Part shown: positions 35,734-45,561 of the stretch, piece after piece | How the letters are laid out: every line of letters starts with the position of its first letter | Numbering within the stretch: the stretch's first letter is position 1 | NCBI GenBank assembly: GCA_023487205.1 | Contig: JAMDBT010000027.1 | Coordinates: 45,154-109,153, forward strand | Direction of reading: 5' to 3' | From: Thermoplasmatota archaeon | GTDB taxonomy: Archaea; Thermoplasmatota; Thermoplasmata; Thermoplasmatales; Thermoplasmataceae | DNA length: 64,000 nt | Program-made: the position numbers and the translations under genes | Notes under the pieces: model-generated | Databases searched by the model: none | What the model was told of the DNA's origin: nothing | Seen by the model: only the letters and a program-made list of their open reading frames with translations

Positions 35734-36810
35734 TCACTTGATAAGATCGACAGAACTCTTCGGCTCCCCCGACTGTTCGAATCCACGAGTTTCAGTGTAA
35801 GAGACCCCCGCTATGACCACTGTCACCTGCAACGTCCCGACGAAAGAATCGTCTATTCTCAGCCCCATCAGGATTCTAGTCTTCCTGGACACATTCCTCT
35901 TGATCTCATTTACCGCATCCGAAGGCTCGTTCTTCTCGAGGTCGCTTCCTCCCGTCACAGTCACAATAACGCCGGACGCCTGGGACAGGTCAGCCGACAG
36001 GAACGGGGAATTCATTGCTGCATGTGCTGCTTCCCTGGCTCGCGTTCCCGCTTCCCCCTGTGCTACCCCAACACCGATAACCGCTTCTCTGGAGTTCCTC
36101 ACTATTTCCTTCAGATCATTATAGTCCAGGTTAATCTTTCCGACCCTGCGTATTATTTCGATGATGGACCTGATGGCCTGAATAACGATCTCATCCGACT
36201 TTTCAAACCCCTTCTTCAGCGGAAGATCAGGGTTCAGCTCTCTAAGCTTGTCGTTGGGAACCACTATCATCGTGTCGAGTGAATCGCGGAGTTTCCTGAA
36301 TCCCGCCGCGGCATTTTTTTTCCTTTCCTCCCCCTCTGCCCTGAACGGAAGTGTCGCCACTCCGATCGTGAGTGCGCCATGCTCCTTGAGAATCTTTGCG
36401 ATCACCGGGGCAGCACCGGTGCCGGTACCGCCGCCCAGCCCGGTCACGACGAACGCGATCTCCGTGCCCCTTGCGTATTCGAGGATTTCATTTTCGGATT
36501 CAAGGGCCGCAGCCTCACCGGTTCTGGGATCAGTTCCCGCGCCAAGTCCCCGAGTAAGATTTACACCCAGAACAATCTTGTAGTTCGCTCTCTTTGTGCG
36601 GAGATGCCGTGCATCGGTATTGCACGCTATCAGATCTACTCCTTCCAGCTTTTCTCGAAAAAGCCGGTCCACGGTATTTGATCCCCCGCCGCCAACCCCA
36701 AAAACCTTGATCAGTGACTTCCTGGACTCTATGAAGCTTTCAAGCTCCTCGTCACTGGTGCCCTTCCACGCATCTGATTTGGAGGAATCCGGATCTACGG
36801 GTGCACTCAT
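35734..36810 (-). CDS. ftsZ: Cell division protein FtsZ
   Basis: 358 residues. It is the tubulin-like GTPase that forms the division ring. GTP-binding GVGGGGSN near 38-45, tubulin signature GGGTGTG at 125-131, and the catalytic synergy loop INLDYNDLKEI near 217 are intact. The C-terminal tail lacks an obvious bacterial-type anchor peptide. It lies between a GT2 glycosyltransferase and the transketolase operon on the same strand; T-rich sequence after its stop may end the transcript. Confidence 0.97.
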   Translation of the reverse strand: MSAPVDPDSSKSDAWKGTSDEELESFIESRKSLIKVFGVGGGGSNTVDRLFREKLEGVDLIACNTDARHLRTKRANYKIVLGVNLTRGLGAGTDPRTGEAAALESENEILEYARGTEIAFVVTGLGGGTGTGAAPVIAKILKEHGALTIGVATLPFRAEGEERKKNAAAGFRKLRDSLDTMIVVPNDKLRELNPDLPLKKGFEKSDEIVIQAIRSIIEIIRRVGKINLDYNDLKEIVRNSREAVIGVGVAQGEAGTRAREAAHAAMNSPFLSADLSQASGVIVTVTGGSDLEKNEPSDAVNEIKRNVSRKTRILMGLRIDDSFVGTLQVTVVIAGVSYTETRGFEQSGEPKSSVDLIK

Positions 36811-36881
36811 TCGAACGCAATAGCCCTTTATGCGATATTAATTCTTTTGGCAGTACTGGGGGGCGAAAACAGTGGAAACCC

Positions 36882-38195
36882 TCAAAAATCAACGACTTTG
36901 CCTGGATCGTTACCAGACAATTCCAGCTCCCCGGCAGGAATTTCTCTTGTCATCCAGGAATACTGTTTCCATATGGTCAGTAGCCCGTAAACGTTGACAA
37001 TAAACATCACCATCATAGCAAACATGCCATAAACGAAGGTCTTCAGTCTTTCCTTGATCATTGTATCGGAAATGGCAATCCCGAATGCTGATGCACCAAC
37101 CATGGCCAGTGCAGTTCCAAGAACCCTGAGGAAATGAATTAAACCTAGATCCTTGACTGAGAAACCTGAAAAAATCGAGAACCAGGTCAACTTGACCAAA
37201 ACGCCAAAGGGATCGTGCAGGAATAATTGGGGGCGATAGGTTATGACCCACACGAAGGGCAACGAAAGTCTAAGCGCCAGTAAGGCGAACATAATCAAAG
37301 GAACGAGATATACGTAGAATAGAGTCACGTTGTAGAATCTACCAGCGCGCATGGCTGTTCCATTCTTGACGTCCCTGAAGAACGACAGCCATCCGGACCT
37401 GGACCACCTGACCTGCTGCCTGACATAGGTTTTTACATTCTTTGGTGCAGGGACTTCAACTTTGACACTGAAGTCGCGGATAGCCTTGAAACCACTCCTT
37501 ATGACTAAGCTGGTAAGCCTCCTGTCGTCGCCCGTGACCACAGGTTTCCCTGCAAAGGTATCTTTCAGGAACTCATCGCTTAGCATGAATGGCCTCACTA
37601 GATCTGCGCGATACATGGCACAGCAACCGTCGAGAATCATAACGTTTCCATGCGCATTCATGCTTCTCAGGATCACCTCCCTTGATCGCTCCACAAACTC
37701 AGCAGAGTAAGAAATTCCCCGACCATCCCTGTGTACCCTTATTATGCCGCTGCATCCTCCAATGGTCGGTCCGAAGTTGTTCACGAGGCTCTGGACTCCG
37801 CCAGGCGGGAGAATTGCGTCGCTATCAAGGAACAGCACGAAACGTGTGTCAACGTGTGATATTCCCGTGGCTATGGCTCCCTTCTTCCCGGGACCCATGA
37901 CATTGTTTATGAATGTGCCCCCCCGGGATTCTGTTATCTCCTTATACGGTTCCAGGCACCTGTCTCCCACCACAAGGAAACGGACTTCATTCCTCCTGAC
38001 TGATTCCACGACGCTCCTGAAGAGCGCCTCGTCTTCGTTGAAGACTGGTATTACTACCGTGACCTCAGCAACGGAGTGCGTGAAATCCTCCTTTTGTGTT
38101 GGAAAGAATAAGGAGGTCCCTGCGCTGTACATATAAAAAGCGAATGAAATGAACGAAATCGCTGCAATTGCGATTTCAAAATACAGCCAGAGCAT
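36882..38195 (-). CDS. Membrane-bound GT2 glycosyltransferase (processive type)
   Basis: 437 residues. An N-terminal membrane helix, then a GT-A catalytic domain: VVIPVFNEDE near 48-57, DxD in LFLDSDA near 121-127, the TGDDRRL acceptor-site motif and RQQVRWSRSGW (QxxRW motif) near 255-265, then four to five C-terminal helices. The QxxRW motif and topology match enzymes that polymerise and export beta-linked polysaccharides (NodC/hyaluronan synthase-like), or dolichol sugars. A role in a cell-surface glycan is inference. ftsZ follows 72 nt downstream. Confidence 0.9.
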   Translation of the reverse strand: MLWLYFEIAIAAISFISFAFYMYSAGTSLFFPTQKEDFTHSVAEVTVVIPVFNEDEALFRSVVESVRRNEVRFLVVGDRCLEPYKEITESRGGTFINNVMGPGKKGAIATGISHVDTRFVLFLDSDAILPPGGVQSLVNNFGPTIGGCSGIIRVHRDGRGISYSAEFVERSREVILRSMNAHGNVMILDGCCAMYRADLVRPFMLSDEFLKDTFAGKPVVTGDDRRLTSLVIRSGFKAIRDFSVKVEVPAPKNVKTYVRQQVRWSRSGWLSFFRDVKNGTAMRAGRFYNVTLFYVYLVPLIMFALLALRLSLPFVWVITYRPQLFLHDPFGVLVKLTWFSIFSGFSVKDLGLIHFLRVLGTALAMVGASAFGIAISDTMIKERLKTFVYGMFAMMVMFIVNVYGLLTIWKQYSWMTREIPAGELELSGNDPGKVVDF

Positions 38196-38269
38196 TACGG
38201 TCGTATTCTCGCCCGAGGATTAAACGTTTTTGGGTCAATTTGAAACCGAAGCTACCTGCAAACAGGGGA

Positions 38270-39868
38270 TCATGATGTGACTCTTGCCTTGAGTGGCTTC
38301 TTGTCAATCTTTCCGGTACTGGTTTTTGCAAACTCCGGCACAAACTCAAAACTGTCCGGTATCCAGAACTTGCTTATTTTTCCCTGACCAACAAGCATGG
38401 AGAGATGATCGCGTATTTTCCCTTCGTTTAATCCGGGAGAAACCCTCACGAATGCCACGGGCCTTTCTCCCCATTTCTCGTCCTTCCTACCCACCACTGC
38501 GACCTCCAGCACGCCGGGACAACTGCTGATATAATCCTCCAGAAGTATCGTCGGGATGAACTCACCGCCGGACTTGACCGCATCCTTGGCTCTGTCCACG
38601 ATCCTGACGTACCCCAGTGAATCGATCATTGCCATGTCCCCGGTGTGAAGCCAGCCCCCTCTCCATAGTTCCCTTGATGCTTCGGGGTCTTTGACATACC
38701 CTTCTGTAAGCCACGGGGACCTGACGACTATTTCCCCAATGCTCCTGGCATCGTGGGGAACCTCCTTGCCGTTCTCAGCCATCACTTTCAACTCAACAAA
38801 GGTCACAGGTATTCCGGCAGCAGAGTTGAATTTCAGTCTCTCCTCTTCCGGAAGACCTAACACGGAATTATTGTAAACGGATATTGTGAGCAGCGGACAG
38901 GTTTCCGACATCCCATATCCACCCAGGGCTTCCACTCCCATCTTGCGGGACATCGCAAAGAGTCCGCTTGACATTGCTCCGCCGCCCACGATGGTTCTCA
39001 GCCCAGACGAGGGCAGTACATCCTTCGCTTTTTCATGGTTCAGGAGCATGAACAGGATTGGAGGTACCATGGCACTGATGGTGACGTGCTCCTTGCGGAT
39101 TGTATCCAGAATCAGCCCGTAATCATACTTCCCCGGAAGGATATATTTCATCCCCTTGACCAGGCTCATGTAAGGAAGTCCCCAGGAATGAACGTGAAAC
39201 ATGGGTACCAGAGGCATCACGACGTCGGAACTGGTAATCTTCAGGGGAGGGGCATTCACGGACGACAATTCTGCCATAGTGTGGAGGACAATCTGCTTGT
39301 GCGTGAACCACACCCCCTTTGGGTTTCCGGTGGTGCCAGACGTGTAGAATGTGGTCGCAGTCATGTTCTCCTTGATTGCGGGCAGTTCTGCGTCGCCTCT
39401 CTTGAGAAGGTCTTCATACCAGATTACGGGAGACAAGCTTGTTTTGAATGATCCAGTTTCGGAAAAGACGATCCACAGCTTTACGCCCTTGACCATGTCC
39501 TTGGCCGGTTCAATCATCGGAAGAAACTCGTCCCTGACCATGATGAACTTGTCCTCTGCATGCAGCATCGTCCTGAGTATAAGTTCTGGAGGATAGCGTA
39601 TGTTTACAGTATGGAGGACACCGCCGGACATAGGAATGCCGTAGTAGCATTCCAGGTAACGAAGGGAGTCCCAGTCCAGCACGGCCACTTTATCACCGGG
39701 GTCCAGCCCCTCTGAGACGAGTGCCTTGGCGAGCATCGTGGCGCGTTTGCCGAATCGCTTGTATGTGAGTGTTTCACTACCGCGATAAGAGACTTCTTGA
39801 TCGGGTTCGTTCTGGACTGCAAAATTCAGAAGGGATCCTATGGTAAGGGAGTCGTTCATAGCTTCCAT
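38270..39868 (-). CDS. Fatty-acid-CoA ligase / acyl-CoA synthetase
   Basis: 532 residues of the ANL adenylate-forming superfamily. The AMP/phosphate loop TSGTTGNPKGV lies near 175-185, then YGMSETCP, GWLHTGDMAMID near 405, and the catalytic C-terminal lysine in TSTGKIDKKPLK. The sequence resembles medium- and long-chain acyl-CoA synthetases. Archaeal lipids are isoprenoid, so the likely role is use of external or branched fatty acids. It is a stand-alone gene. Confidence 0.92.
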   Translation of the reverse strand: MEAMNDSLTIGSLLNFAVQNEPDQEVSYRGSETLTYKRFGKRATMLAKALVSEGLDPGDKVAVLDWDSLRYLECYYGIPMSGGVLHTVNIRYPPELILRTMLHAEDKFIMVRDEFLPMIEPAKDMVKGVKLWIVFSETGSFKTSLSPVIWYEDLLKRGDAELPAIKENMTATTFYTSGTTGNPKGVWFTHKQIVLHTMAELSSVNAPPLKITSSDVVMPLVPMFHVHSWGLPYMSLVKGMKYILPGKYDYGLILDTIRKEHVTISAMVPPILFMLLNHEKAKDVLPSSGLRTIVGGGAMSSGLFAMSRKMGVEALGGYGMSETCPLLTISVYNNSVLGLPEEERLKFNSAAGIPVTFVELKVMAENGKEVPHDARSIGEIVVRSPWLTEGYVKDPEASRELWRGGWLHTGDMAMIDSLGYVRIVDRAKDAVKSGGEFIPTILLEDYISSCPGVLEVAVVGRKDEKWGERPVAFVRVSPGLNEGKIRDHLSMLVGQGKISKFWIPDSFEFVPEFAKTSTGKIDKKPLKARVTS

Positions 39869-39993
39869 GGCAGATTATAGCACGAGTTTCAATAAATGCG
39901 TTTCGGAATCCGGAAACTGGTCAGCAACCCAGGCACCTACGCGACCGTGTTTCCTTTCTGACCATCGGGAACCTTACCCGCCAGCAACGGCAA

Positions 39994-40953
39994 TCACAAC
40001 CATTCCCAGGATTCTTTCGTGAGAGGTGAAAACGTTTCCAGTCTCAACTCACCCTTCTTCATCCCTGACATCATGCCAAAATACTGCGAAATATATTCCC
40101 CGGCCTCGCTGGTAGGTACGAAGGTTGTGTCCACCAGCCTGTCTTTCTGCGCGCCAAGGAAGACCGCAATTCTCGGAATCCTGGCCTCGTTTCCCCTCTT
40201 CCTGCCTTCCATGAACGGGGCGATGTTCGTCGCCGTCTCATATATACAATCTTCCTCTGAAAGCACAGAGAACGGGGCTGAAAGCTTATACTTGGAATAG
40301 ATGATAGTCCTCGCCCCTTCGGGCGTCGACTGCCTTACATCAACCTCTGCAAGAACGTCCGTGCCGGACCTGGCAGCAGTCAGCAGGGGGTGACTCTGCA
40401 CTGCCTCACTGGAAATGTCGAAAGAGTACTGGACTACCGAAACCGGTGTATCCGAGTTTATCCGGTCAAGAAGCGTGATGATCCCCGGAGAATTGCCCAT
40501 GTAGACAATCCTTGCATAGCCGTTCAACTCAAGAAGGGTTACAAGATGTGCCTCCACGTCGTCGATAACACTCCTGTGGAACCGGAACGCCACGAACAGT
40601 TCGCCCTCCCTGAGATAGGAGTTGATCGCAACCACCGTGGGCAGATCCATTATCTCCGAGATTATGGAAAGATGCTTCACGTTGTTAATCCGTTCAGTGA
40701 CCGTATAAAAGGCATCCTTCTCCGTTCCGCTGGGAGATGCCATTATCGCCGAGATATCGGACTTCTTAACATGATCCTTCGGGAAGTAAATTTGCAGGAA
40801 TGTCTTGTCCGAGTCCTGGAATATGAATGCCGGGGCGGAACTTTCCATACGGGACGCCATCTTGAACCAGAGAGTATCCTGGCGCAGCGCAAGGACGCAC
40901 ATCCTGTCCAGTTTCCTGTCAACTTCAGAGATCAGCAAGAGTGCCATCCTCAT
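39994..40953 (-). CDS. Hypothetical FRFHRS-motif protein, paralogue of the gene at 59846
   Basis: 319 residues. No known family is recognised. It begins with an EVDRKLD motif and has a central strand-like block ending in VAFRFHRSVIDDVEAHLV (about 118-135). The protein at 59846-60781 shares both blocks (EIDEKLD and VYFRFHRSDHSKISSLI), as well as similar length, so they are paralogues. No membrane helix, no metal motif; mixed alpha/beta. The FRFHRS block resembles the sensor parts of some archaeal regulators, but no helix-turn-helix is seen. Confidence 0.75.
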   Translation of the reverse strand: MRMALLLISEVDRKLDRMCVLALRQDTLWFKMASRMESSAPAFIFQDSDKTFLQIYFPKDHVKKSDISAIMASPSGTEKDAFYTVTERINNVKHLSIISEIMDLPTVVAINSYLREGELFVAFRFHRSVIDDVEAHLVTLLELNGYARIVYMGNSPGIITLLDRINSDTPVSVVQYSFDISSEAVQSHPLLTAARSGTDVLAEVDVRQSTPEGARTIIYSKYKLSAPFSVLSEEDCIYETATNIAPFMEGRKRGNEARIPRIAVFLGAQKDRLVDTTFVPTSEAGEYISQYFGMMSGMKKGELRLETFSPLTKESWEWL

Positions 40954-41085
40954 TGAGTTTGAAATCTACCGCATTGGTTTGAAGATACAAGTTGTCCCTG
41001 ATTACCATAGATTATATTGAATATAAACATGAGCTTCCCGGAAAGATTGTTTCTCACCTAACACTGGTGTACGAAGGCAACGATG

Positions 41086-41538
41086 CTATTTCCTGTTGAT
41101 TATCCTGTATTGCATCCCGAGCTTTCGGGCCATTTCGCCGTCTATGTCGTCCCTATCCCCAATTACCAAAGACTTTGACAGATCGATGTCGAACTCTTCC
41201 GCACTGCGCTCAATCATTTCCGTTCCGGGTTTCCTGCATTCACATTTCTCTGATGGCGTGTGGGGGCAGTAATAGAATGCGTCGATCCGGGCGCCTCTTG
41301 CCGCCATTTGCCTAGAAATCTCAGCATTGAATCTTTCCATGTCTTCTTTTGTGAAGTATCCCCTCCCGATTCCAGACTGGTTTGTGATCACAACAACAAT
41401 GTAACCGTCGCTGGAATATTTCCTGATAATGTCCACTGCATCGTCGTAAATTCTCAAGTCCTCGATTTTCCAGCAATATGGACAATCCACATTGATGGTC
41501 CCGTCCCTGTCAATAAACAGGGCCCTGTTTGCGGGCAT
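41086..41538 (-). CDS. HAD phosphatase, heptose-1,7-bisphosphate phosphatase (GmhB) / HisB-N type
   Basis: 150 residues. HAD motif I DRDGTIN at 10-16 has the nucleophile and acid aspartates; motif II TNQSGIGRG near 51-59; the zinc-like cluster CPHTPSEKCECRKPG near 91-105; motif III K; motif IV VIGDRDDIDGEMA. This pattern fits GmhB-like or histidinol-phosphatase-like enzymes. With surface glycosylation genes on both sides, a heptose or other sugar-phosphate role is plausible. Confidence 0.88.
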   Translation of the reverse strand: MPANRALFIDRDGTINVDCPYCWKIEDLRIYDDAVDIIRKYSSDGYIVVVITNQSGIGRGYFTKEDMERFNAEISRQMAARGARIDAFYYCPHTPSEKCECRKPGTEMIERSAEEFDIDLSKSLVIGDRDDIDGEMARKLGMQYRIINRK

Positions 41539-41611
41539 TCAATCTTCCAGAAGGTGAATTAATTAATCACCCTTTGCTGCCCTTAGTCCATTATTCCCGT
41601 CCTGCGGATTA

Positions 41612-44323
41612 TCAGGTACTGAATACAATTCTTTGGGAGTGAAGCCTCACCCACGCCAACCACGAAGTCATCACGACTAACGCAATAAGCCCGGCGGGTC
41701 CGAAAAGGTTCCAGAAGCTGGAAAGCAATCCCGCAACTTCATTTCCCGGATGCCAGAATTGGACAATTTCCATGAAACCCGTCGAGTTCACCTGCAGATA
41801 CAGGACTGGACTATTTGCTTTGTAACCGTCATCAGCCCAGACATAGAAAGAGTAAGTCCCTGGTGCAAGCCATAGTCCAGCATAAGTGCCTGAGGAAGTC
41901 GCATTCAGCGGACCGTCACTCATGTGGAAAGGAACGGTGAAGGGAATTCCGATCCCTTCAAACTCAATCCAATACCGGTCCATCCGGAATGACAGGTGCA
42001 GGTTCAGAGTGCTGCCGTAGGCAGGGAGCATTACCCGCGTTGCATTCCCGTATCCGGGCGGCCCCTGGACTATAGCGTTGTAGTACCCATCGGGGACTTT
42101 CAACAGGATCTGGCTTGTATTGGAATCGTATATGCTGCCGCCCAACAGCACATACCACTGAGCGCCGGAGGGGAGCCCGGTCTCGCTCAGGATCACGTTG
42201 CAAGTGGGATCATAATTGATGCTTACGGTCTCGTTGGTCGCCCTGTACGAATCGTATCCAGGCGGAAGGGTAAGAGTGACCGATATTGTTGTATTGGAGT
42301 CGAACTGAGAGAGATCAGTCTTCCACAAACAGGTCTTTCCGGGAAGGATCTTTGGCAAAACCACTGAAATCTCCGTATATTGGCCAAGGACAACTTCAAG
42401 GCCCGAACCATTGAGAGCGGCGCTGAAGTCGTTCTGCAGACTGACATTAAGCCAATGGGTCCCGTTTATCAGACCAATACTGGGTGCTATATCCACAACC
42501 CCGTCGGCGATGAGAGTTGTGTTTGAAGTGCTTGTAACGTTCTCACCAAGTGCGGTGCCGTTCTCTGTCACTGCAGTAACCGCAATTGTGGCATGGCCCG
42601 GAGGAATACCCAGGCCCGGCAGCGAAAGATTTAACTCGGCCTTGCCAACTGCGATCACTGCGGCATTCGTGAAGCTGAGGTTTTCACCTATGCCGGAACC
42701 CGTAATTGAGACGAGAAAACTGCACAGGCCCACGCTTGCATATCTATCGTTCACCGACAGGGGGAGTGATCCATTTCTTTCTGCAATGAATGAACCCGGC
42801 ATTGAAATGCTCAAGAGCGGGAGTGAGACATTAATAACAACGGAAAAAATGGTCCCGGACATGGATTCGGCTTCAGAAAGCGTTGTGTATGCAATCGCCC
42901 TGAATACCTCAACCTCGCTGTTTCCGAAATATGCGGGCATCCCACCGGATTCTACCTGAAAAACCGGGAACAGGATGGCATTGGAATCAGAAAGAACCTG
43001 ATAGGTAATGCTGATCGGGAGTCCGACCAGAAAACTCTGTTTGCTCTCGTTGTACAAATTGTTCAGAGACTGATTATCTCCTGCGGGAAGTATCTCCGCG
43101 AATCTGTCGCTCACCAGATTTCCGTGATCCAATATCCTTAGTTGCGACCAGCAAAAAACCGATACTCTTGATCCGGATAAAAGTTGAATCGAACTTTCGG
43201 AGAAATTCCCTGCACCGTATGAAGATCTGCAGGACGCCAGGTAGATTCTGGAATCTATCGCAACACACCTGTGGACTCTTGGACTCAATTCTCGCCCAAA
43301 ACTGAACCAGGACTGCGTTTCAAGTGGAATCGCGGAATCGATTGCCCGCAGGCCAGAATCGTAGAGAACCAGATCGTATTTGTCAATTCCCCACATTCCA
43401 ACGGAGTCGTTGCTCAGCAACTGCATGCTAATGCTCCACACTGTGGAGTTGGAAAATTTCGAGTTGTTGTAGACTAAGAATACCGTTAGATCAGCCGCAA
43501 GACTCGAAGAATTTAGCATCGCAGGCAATTCCATGATTTGGGTGAAGTTCCTTCTTTCCAGTGAGCTTCCAGTGTCTGGAAAATTGATCCTGCCAAGTTG
43601 CTTGCCGGAGATATTTACGACCAGGTAGCTGCCGTTGCCGGGATTATTGCCTGAATAATTCATCTGGAAGGACAGCTGGTTATCAATCAGTTCAGGGGAT
43701 GCCTGGCTGTCTTGAAGCGTAAGCAATGTGCAACGGTCCACGGGGCCAGCCGCAAAAGTGAGGGAACCGGACATAATCTCACCGGTTTCCGACTCGTTGG
43801 AGAATCCGTCAATGGTCGAATTAAGCATATTTACCGAAGAATTATCAATCACGTAAGAAGATGTGGCATTCCCGCCCAGGCTTGAATTCACGAGGGTAAT
43901 GTTACTGCAGTTCGCGGAAAATACCCCCGATGGATCCACGGTGGAATTCAGGAAAGTTACGGTATCCGTACTTCCTGCCGTTCCGTTCAACCATAATGAC
44001 AAGTGCGCCTGCTGATTGCCAGGCATAATGGAAGAATTAACGATGGAAAGCGAACCATTCAGAATCTCGACATGCAGATTCCCCCAATAAGTAACTGCAG
44101 TGTCAATTACCGACATTGACCCGTTTATGACCGTGACATTGGAGTGCATTTCGTAAGTCGACCATGAAAGGTTGCTTCCAATTATGATCCCGCTGTCACT
44201 TCCCTGGAGATTGGCGGAAAACACACTGGGTGAGAATGATGACGGGTTGCTTCCGGCAGGTGGAGGAAAAGAGAAAAACAGGATTAAGCATATGCTGAAT
44301 GCAGTGATTGCGTACAATCGCAC
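41612..44323 (-). CDS. Large surface protein, beta-helix-like N-terminus, C-terminal anchor
   Basis: 903 residues. A signal peptide (about 1-25) precedes a run of short repeats with NGSLSIVNSSI-type rungs (about 50-180) that suggest a right-handed beta-helix. Later regions are Ig-like; one module around 730 (SETGLPSGAQWYV) is the same repeat type that builds the 1478-residue protein at 52618. A C-terminal membrane helix (about 872-892) followed by basic residues anchors it. It carries many potential N-glycosylation sites. Unknown ligand or function. Confidence 0.8.
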   Translation of the reverse strand: MRLYAITAFSICLILFFSFPPPAGSNPSSFSPSVFSANLQGSDSGIIIGSNLSWSTYEMHSNVTVINGSMSVIDTAVTYWGNLHVEILNGSLSIVNSSIMPGNQQAHLSLWLNGTAGSTDTVTFLNSTVDPSGVFSANCSNITLVNSSLGGNATSSYVIDNSSVNMLNSTIDGFSNESETGEIMSGSLTFAAGPVDRCTLLTLQDSQASPELIDNQLSFQMNYSGNNPGNGSYLVVNISGKQLGRINFPDTGSSLERRNFTQIMELPAMLNSSSLAADLTVFLVYNNSKFSNSTVWSISMQLLSNDSVGMWGIDKYDLVLYDSGLRAIDSAIPLETQSWFSFGRELSPRVHRCVAIDSRIYLASCRSSYGAGNFSESSIQLLSGSRVSVFCWSQLRILDHGNLVSDRFAEILPAGDNQSLNNLYNESKQSFLVGLPISITYQVLSDSNAILFPVFQVESGGMPAYFGNSEVEVFRAIAYTTLSEAESMSGTIFSVVINVSLPLLSISMPGSFIAERNGSLPLSVNDRYASVGLCSFLVSITGSGIGENLSFTNAAVIAVGKAELNLSLPGLGIPPGHATIAVTAVTENGTALGENVTSTSNTTLIADGVVDIAPSIGLINGTHWLNVSLQNDFSAALNGSGLEVVLGQYTEISVVLPKILPGKTCLWKTDLSQFDSNTTISVTLTLPPGYDSYRATNETVSINYDPTCNVILSETGLPSGAQWYVLLGGSIYDSNTSQILLKVPDGYYNAIVQGPPGYGNATRVMLPAYGSTLNLHLSFRMDRYWIEFEGIGIPFTVPFHMSDGPLNATSSGTYAGLWLAPGTYSFYVWADDGYKANSPVLYLQVNSTGFMEIVQFWHPGNEVAGLLSSFWNLFGPAGLIALVVMTSWLAWVRLHSQRIVFST

Positions 44324-44359
44324 TGTGCGGCAAATTGCCGCAATACTATAATATTTGCA

Positions 44360-45346
44360 TCAGGCTTCATGGTTAGTTAACTGCACAATATTTCTTACCG
44401 AATCTCCGGTTCTCTCCCACAGTTTGCTGTTCAGCTTTACCATTGAATAATCCCAATTGCTCAGTTCAATCCTGGGTTTCCAGTCCGGATTAAACCTCTT
44501 GAACTCCCCGAGGATTATGGATTCCATCGCAGACTCAACAAGGGTTATGAACCTGCCTCTCTGGTTGTCTTTCAGCACCAGTCTCCTGAAGGACGCCATT
44601 ACAGCGCAGAACATGACGAAGAAGCCTCTCATCACCCTGCCTCCTGATATCCCTCCTGATCTCAGAGATGCCATCGTCTCCATTATCTTGAAACCGTTTG
44701 CTGCCAGGGAGTCCACGTACCGGAAGACTTGAAGGGATGAGGACAGGATTGACGCTCTGTTGATCGTAAACTCGCTGCTCAGTGTGATCGAATTCATCCC
44801 TTTTGGTTGGCATACGATCACGCCGAAAAAGTGAGCCATCCGGGCGTAAAGGTTAGGCAATGCGCCTTCCTTAAGATCTGCCGAACTTCCAACGATGTCC
44901 ATGAGACTTCTGGGAAATGCCGAAAAGCACGATAGAAGGAGCTTCTTGTCCCTGTGCCTGATGAACTCCACCAGGACATCCGACGAAGAAGCCGAATAGA
45001 CTTTATCGGGTGAGAAAAAAACAATGAATTTTCCACTGCTGTGTTCTATGGCTCTTTTTATTGCCCGTCCTCTGTTATTTCCGCCAGAATACAGAACGGT
45101 AAGTGTTTCAATCTTCGATCCAAGTTCTCCTGCCACGGAGAACTTCCCTCCAGCTATCGGTGGAGAAATCAGGATAATTTCGTGCTTTAGCCCTATCTCG
45201 TCTGCGATGTCGTCGATACTGATGACTGATTTTTGATAATAAGGCGAAGCGGGAAATTCGTCGGCAATGAATGAAATCACCACGTCGTCCGAGGATTCCT
45301 CGTCAAGCAGAAATGGCTCTCCAAGGAACTTGAGAGGGTTGTTCAT
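44360..45346 (-). CDS. GT-A-like glycosyltransferase-related protein, degenerate
   Basis: 328 residues. The N-terminal half has a GT2-like pattern: VVISFIADEFPASPYYQKSV, HEIILISPP, then GNNRGRAIKRAIEHSSGKF and IVFFSPDK. The canonical DxD is replaced by SPDK, so metal-nucleotide-sugar binding may be lost or altered. The C-terminal half is helical with a hydrophobic stretch (RGFFVMFCAVMASFRRLVL) that may contact the membrane. It sits between two surface-protein genes. Confidence 0.6.
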   Translation of the reverse strand: MNNPLKFLGEPFLLDEESSDDVVISFIADEFPASPYYQKSVISIDDIADEIGLKHEIILISPPIAGGKFSVAGELGSKIETLTVLYSGGNNRGRAIKRAIEHSSGKFIVFFSPDKVYSASSSDVLVEFIRHRDKKLLLSCFSAFPRSLMDIVGSSADLKEGALPNLYARMAHFFGVIVCQPKGMNSITLSSEFTINRASILSSSLQVFRYVDSLAANGFKIMETMASLRSGGISGGRVMRGFFVMFCAVMASFRRLVLKDNQRGRFITLVESAMESIILGEFKRFNPDWKPRIELSNWDYSMVKLNSKLWERTGDSVRNIVQLTNHEA

Positions 45347-45561
45347 GGCTTACTCATGCACATGAATACTCACCATATTAGTATCTGCCTCATTGTCTCG
45401 CATTCTCGGTCAAAAGTCGGGCATGACGGTTCTCCGGTGCGTTTATCTGAGAGTTACTTGGTCTGTATATGCCCTGGAAAGTGATCTGCCTGTGATCATT
45501 CCCAGCACGAATGAACTAGTCGCAGGAAGAACTTTCCAAAAACCAAGAAACGCGCCTTTTC

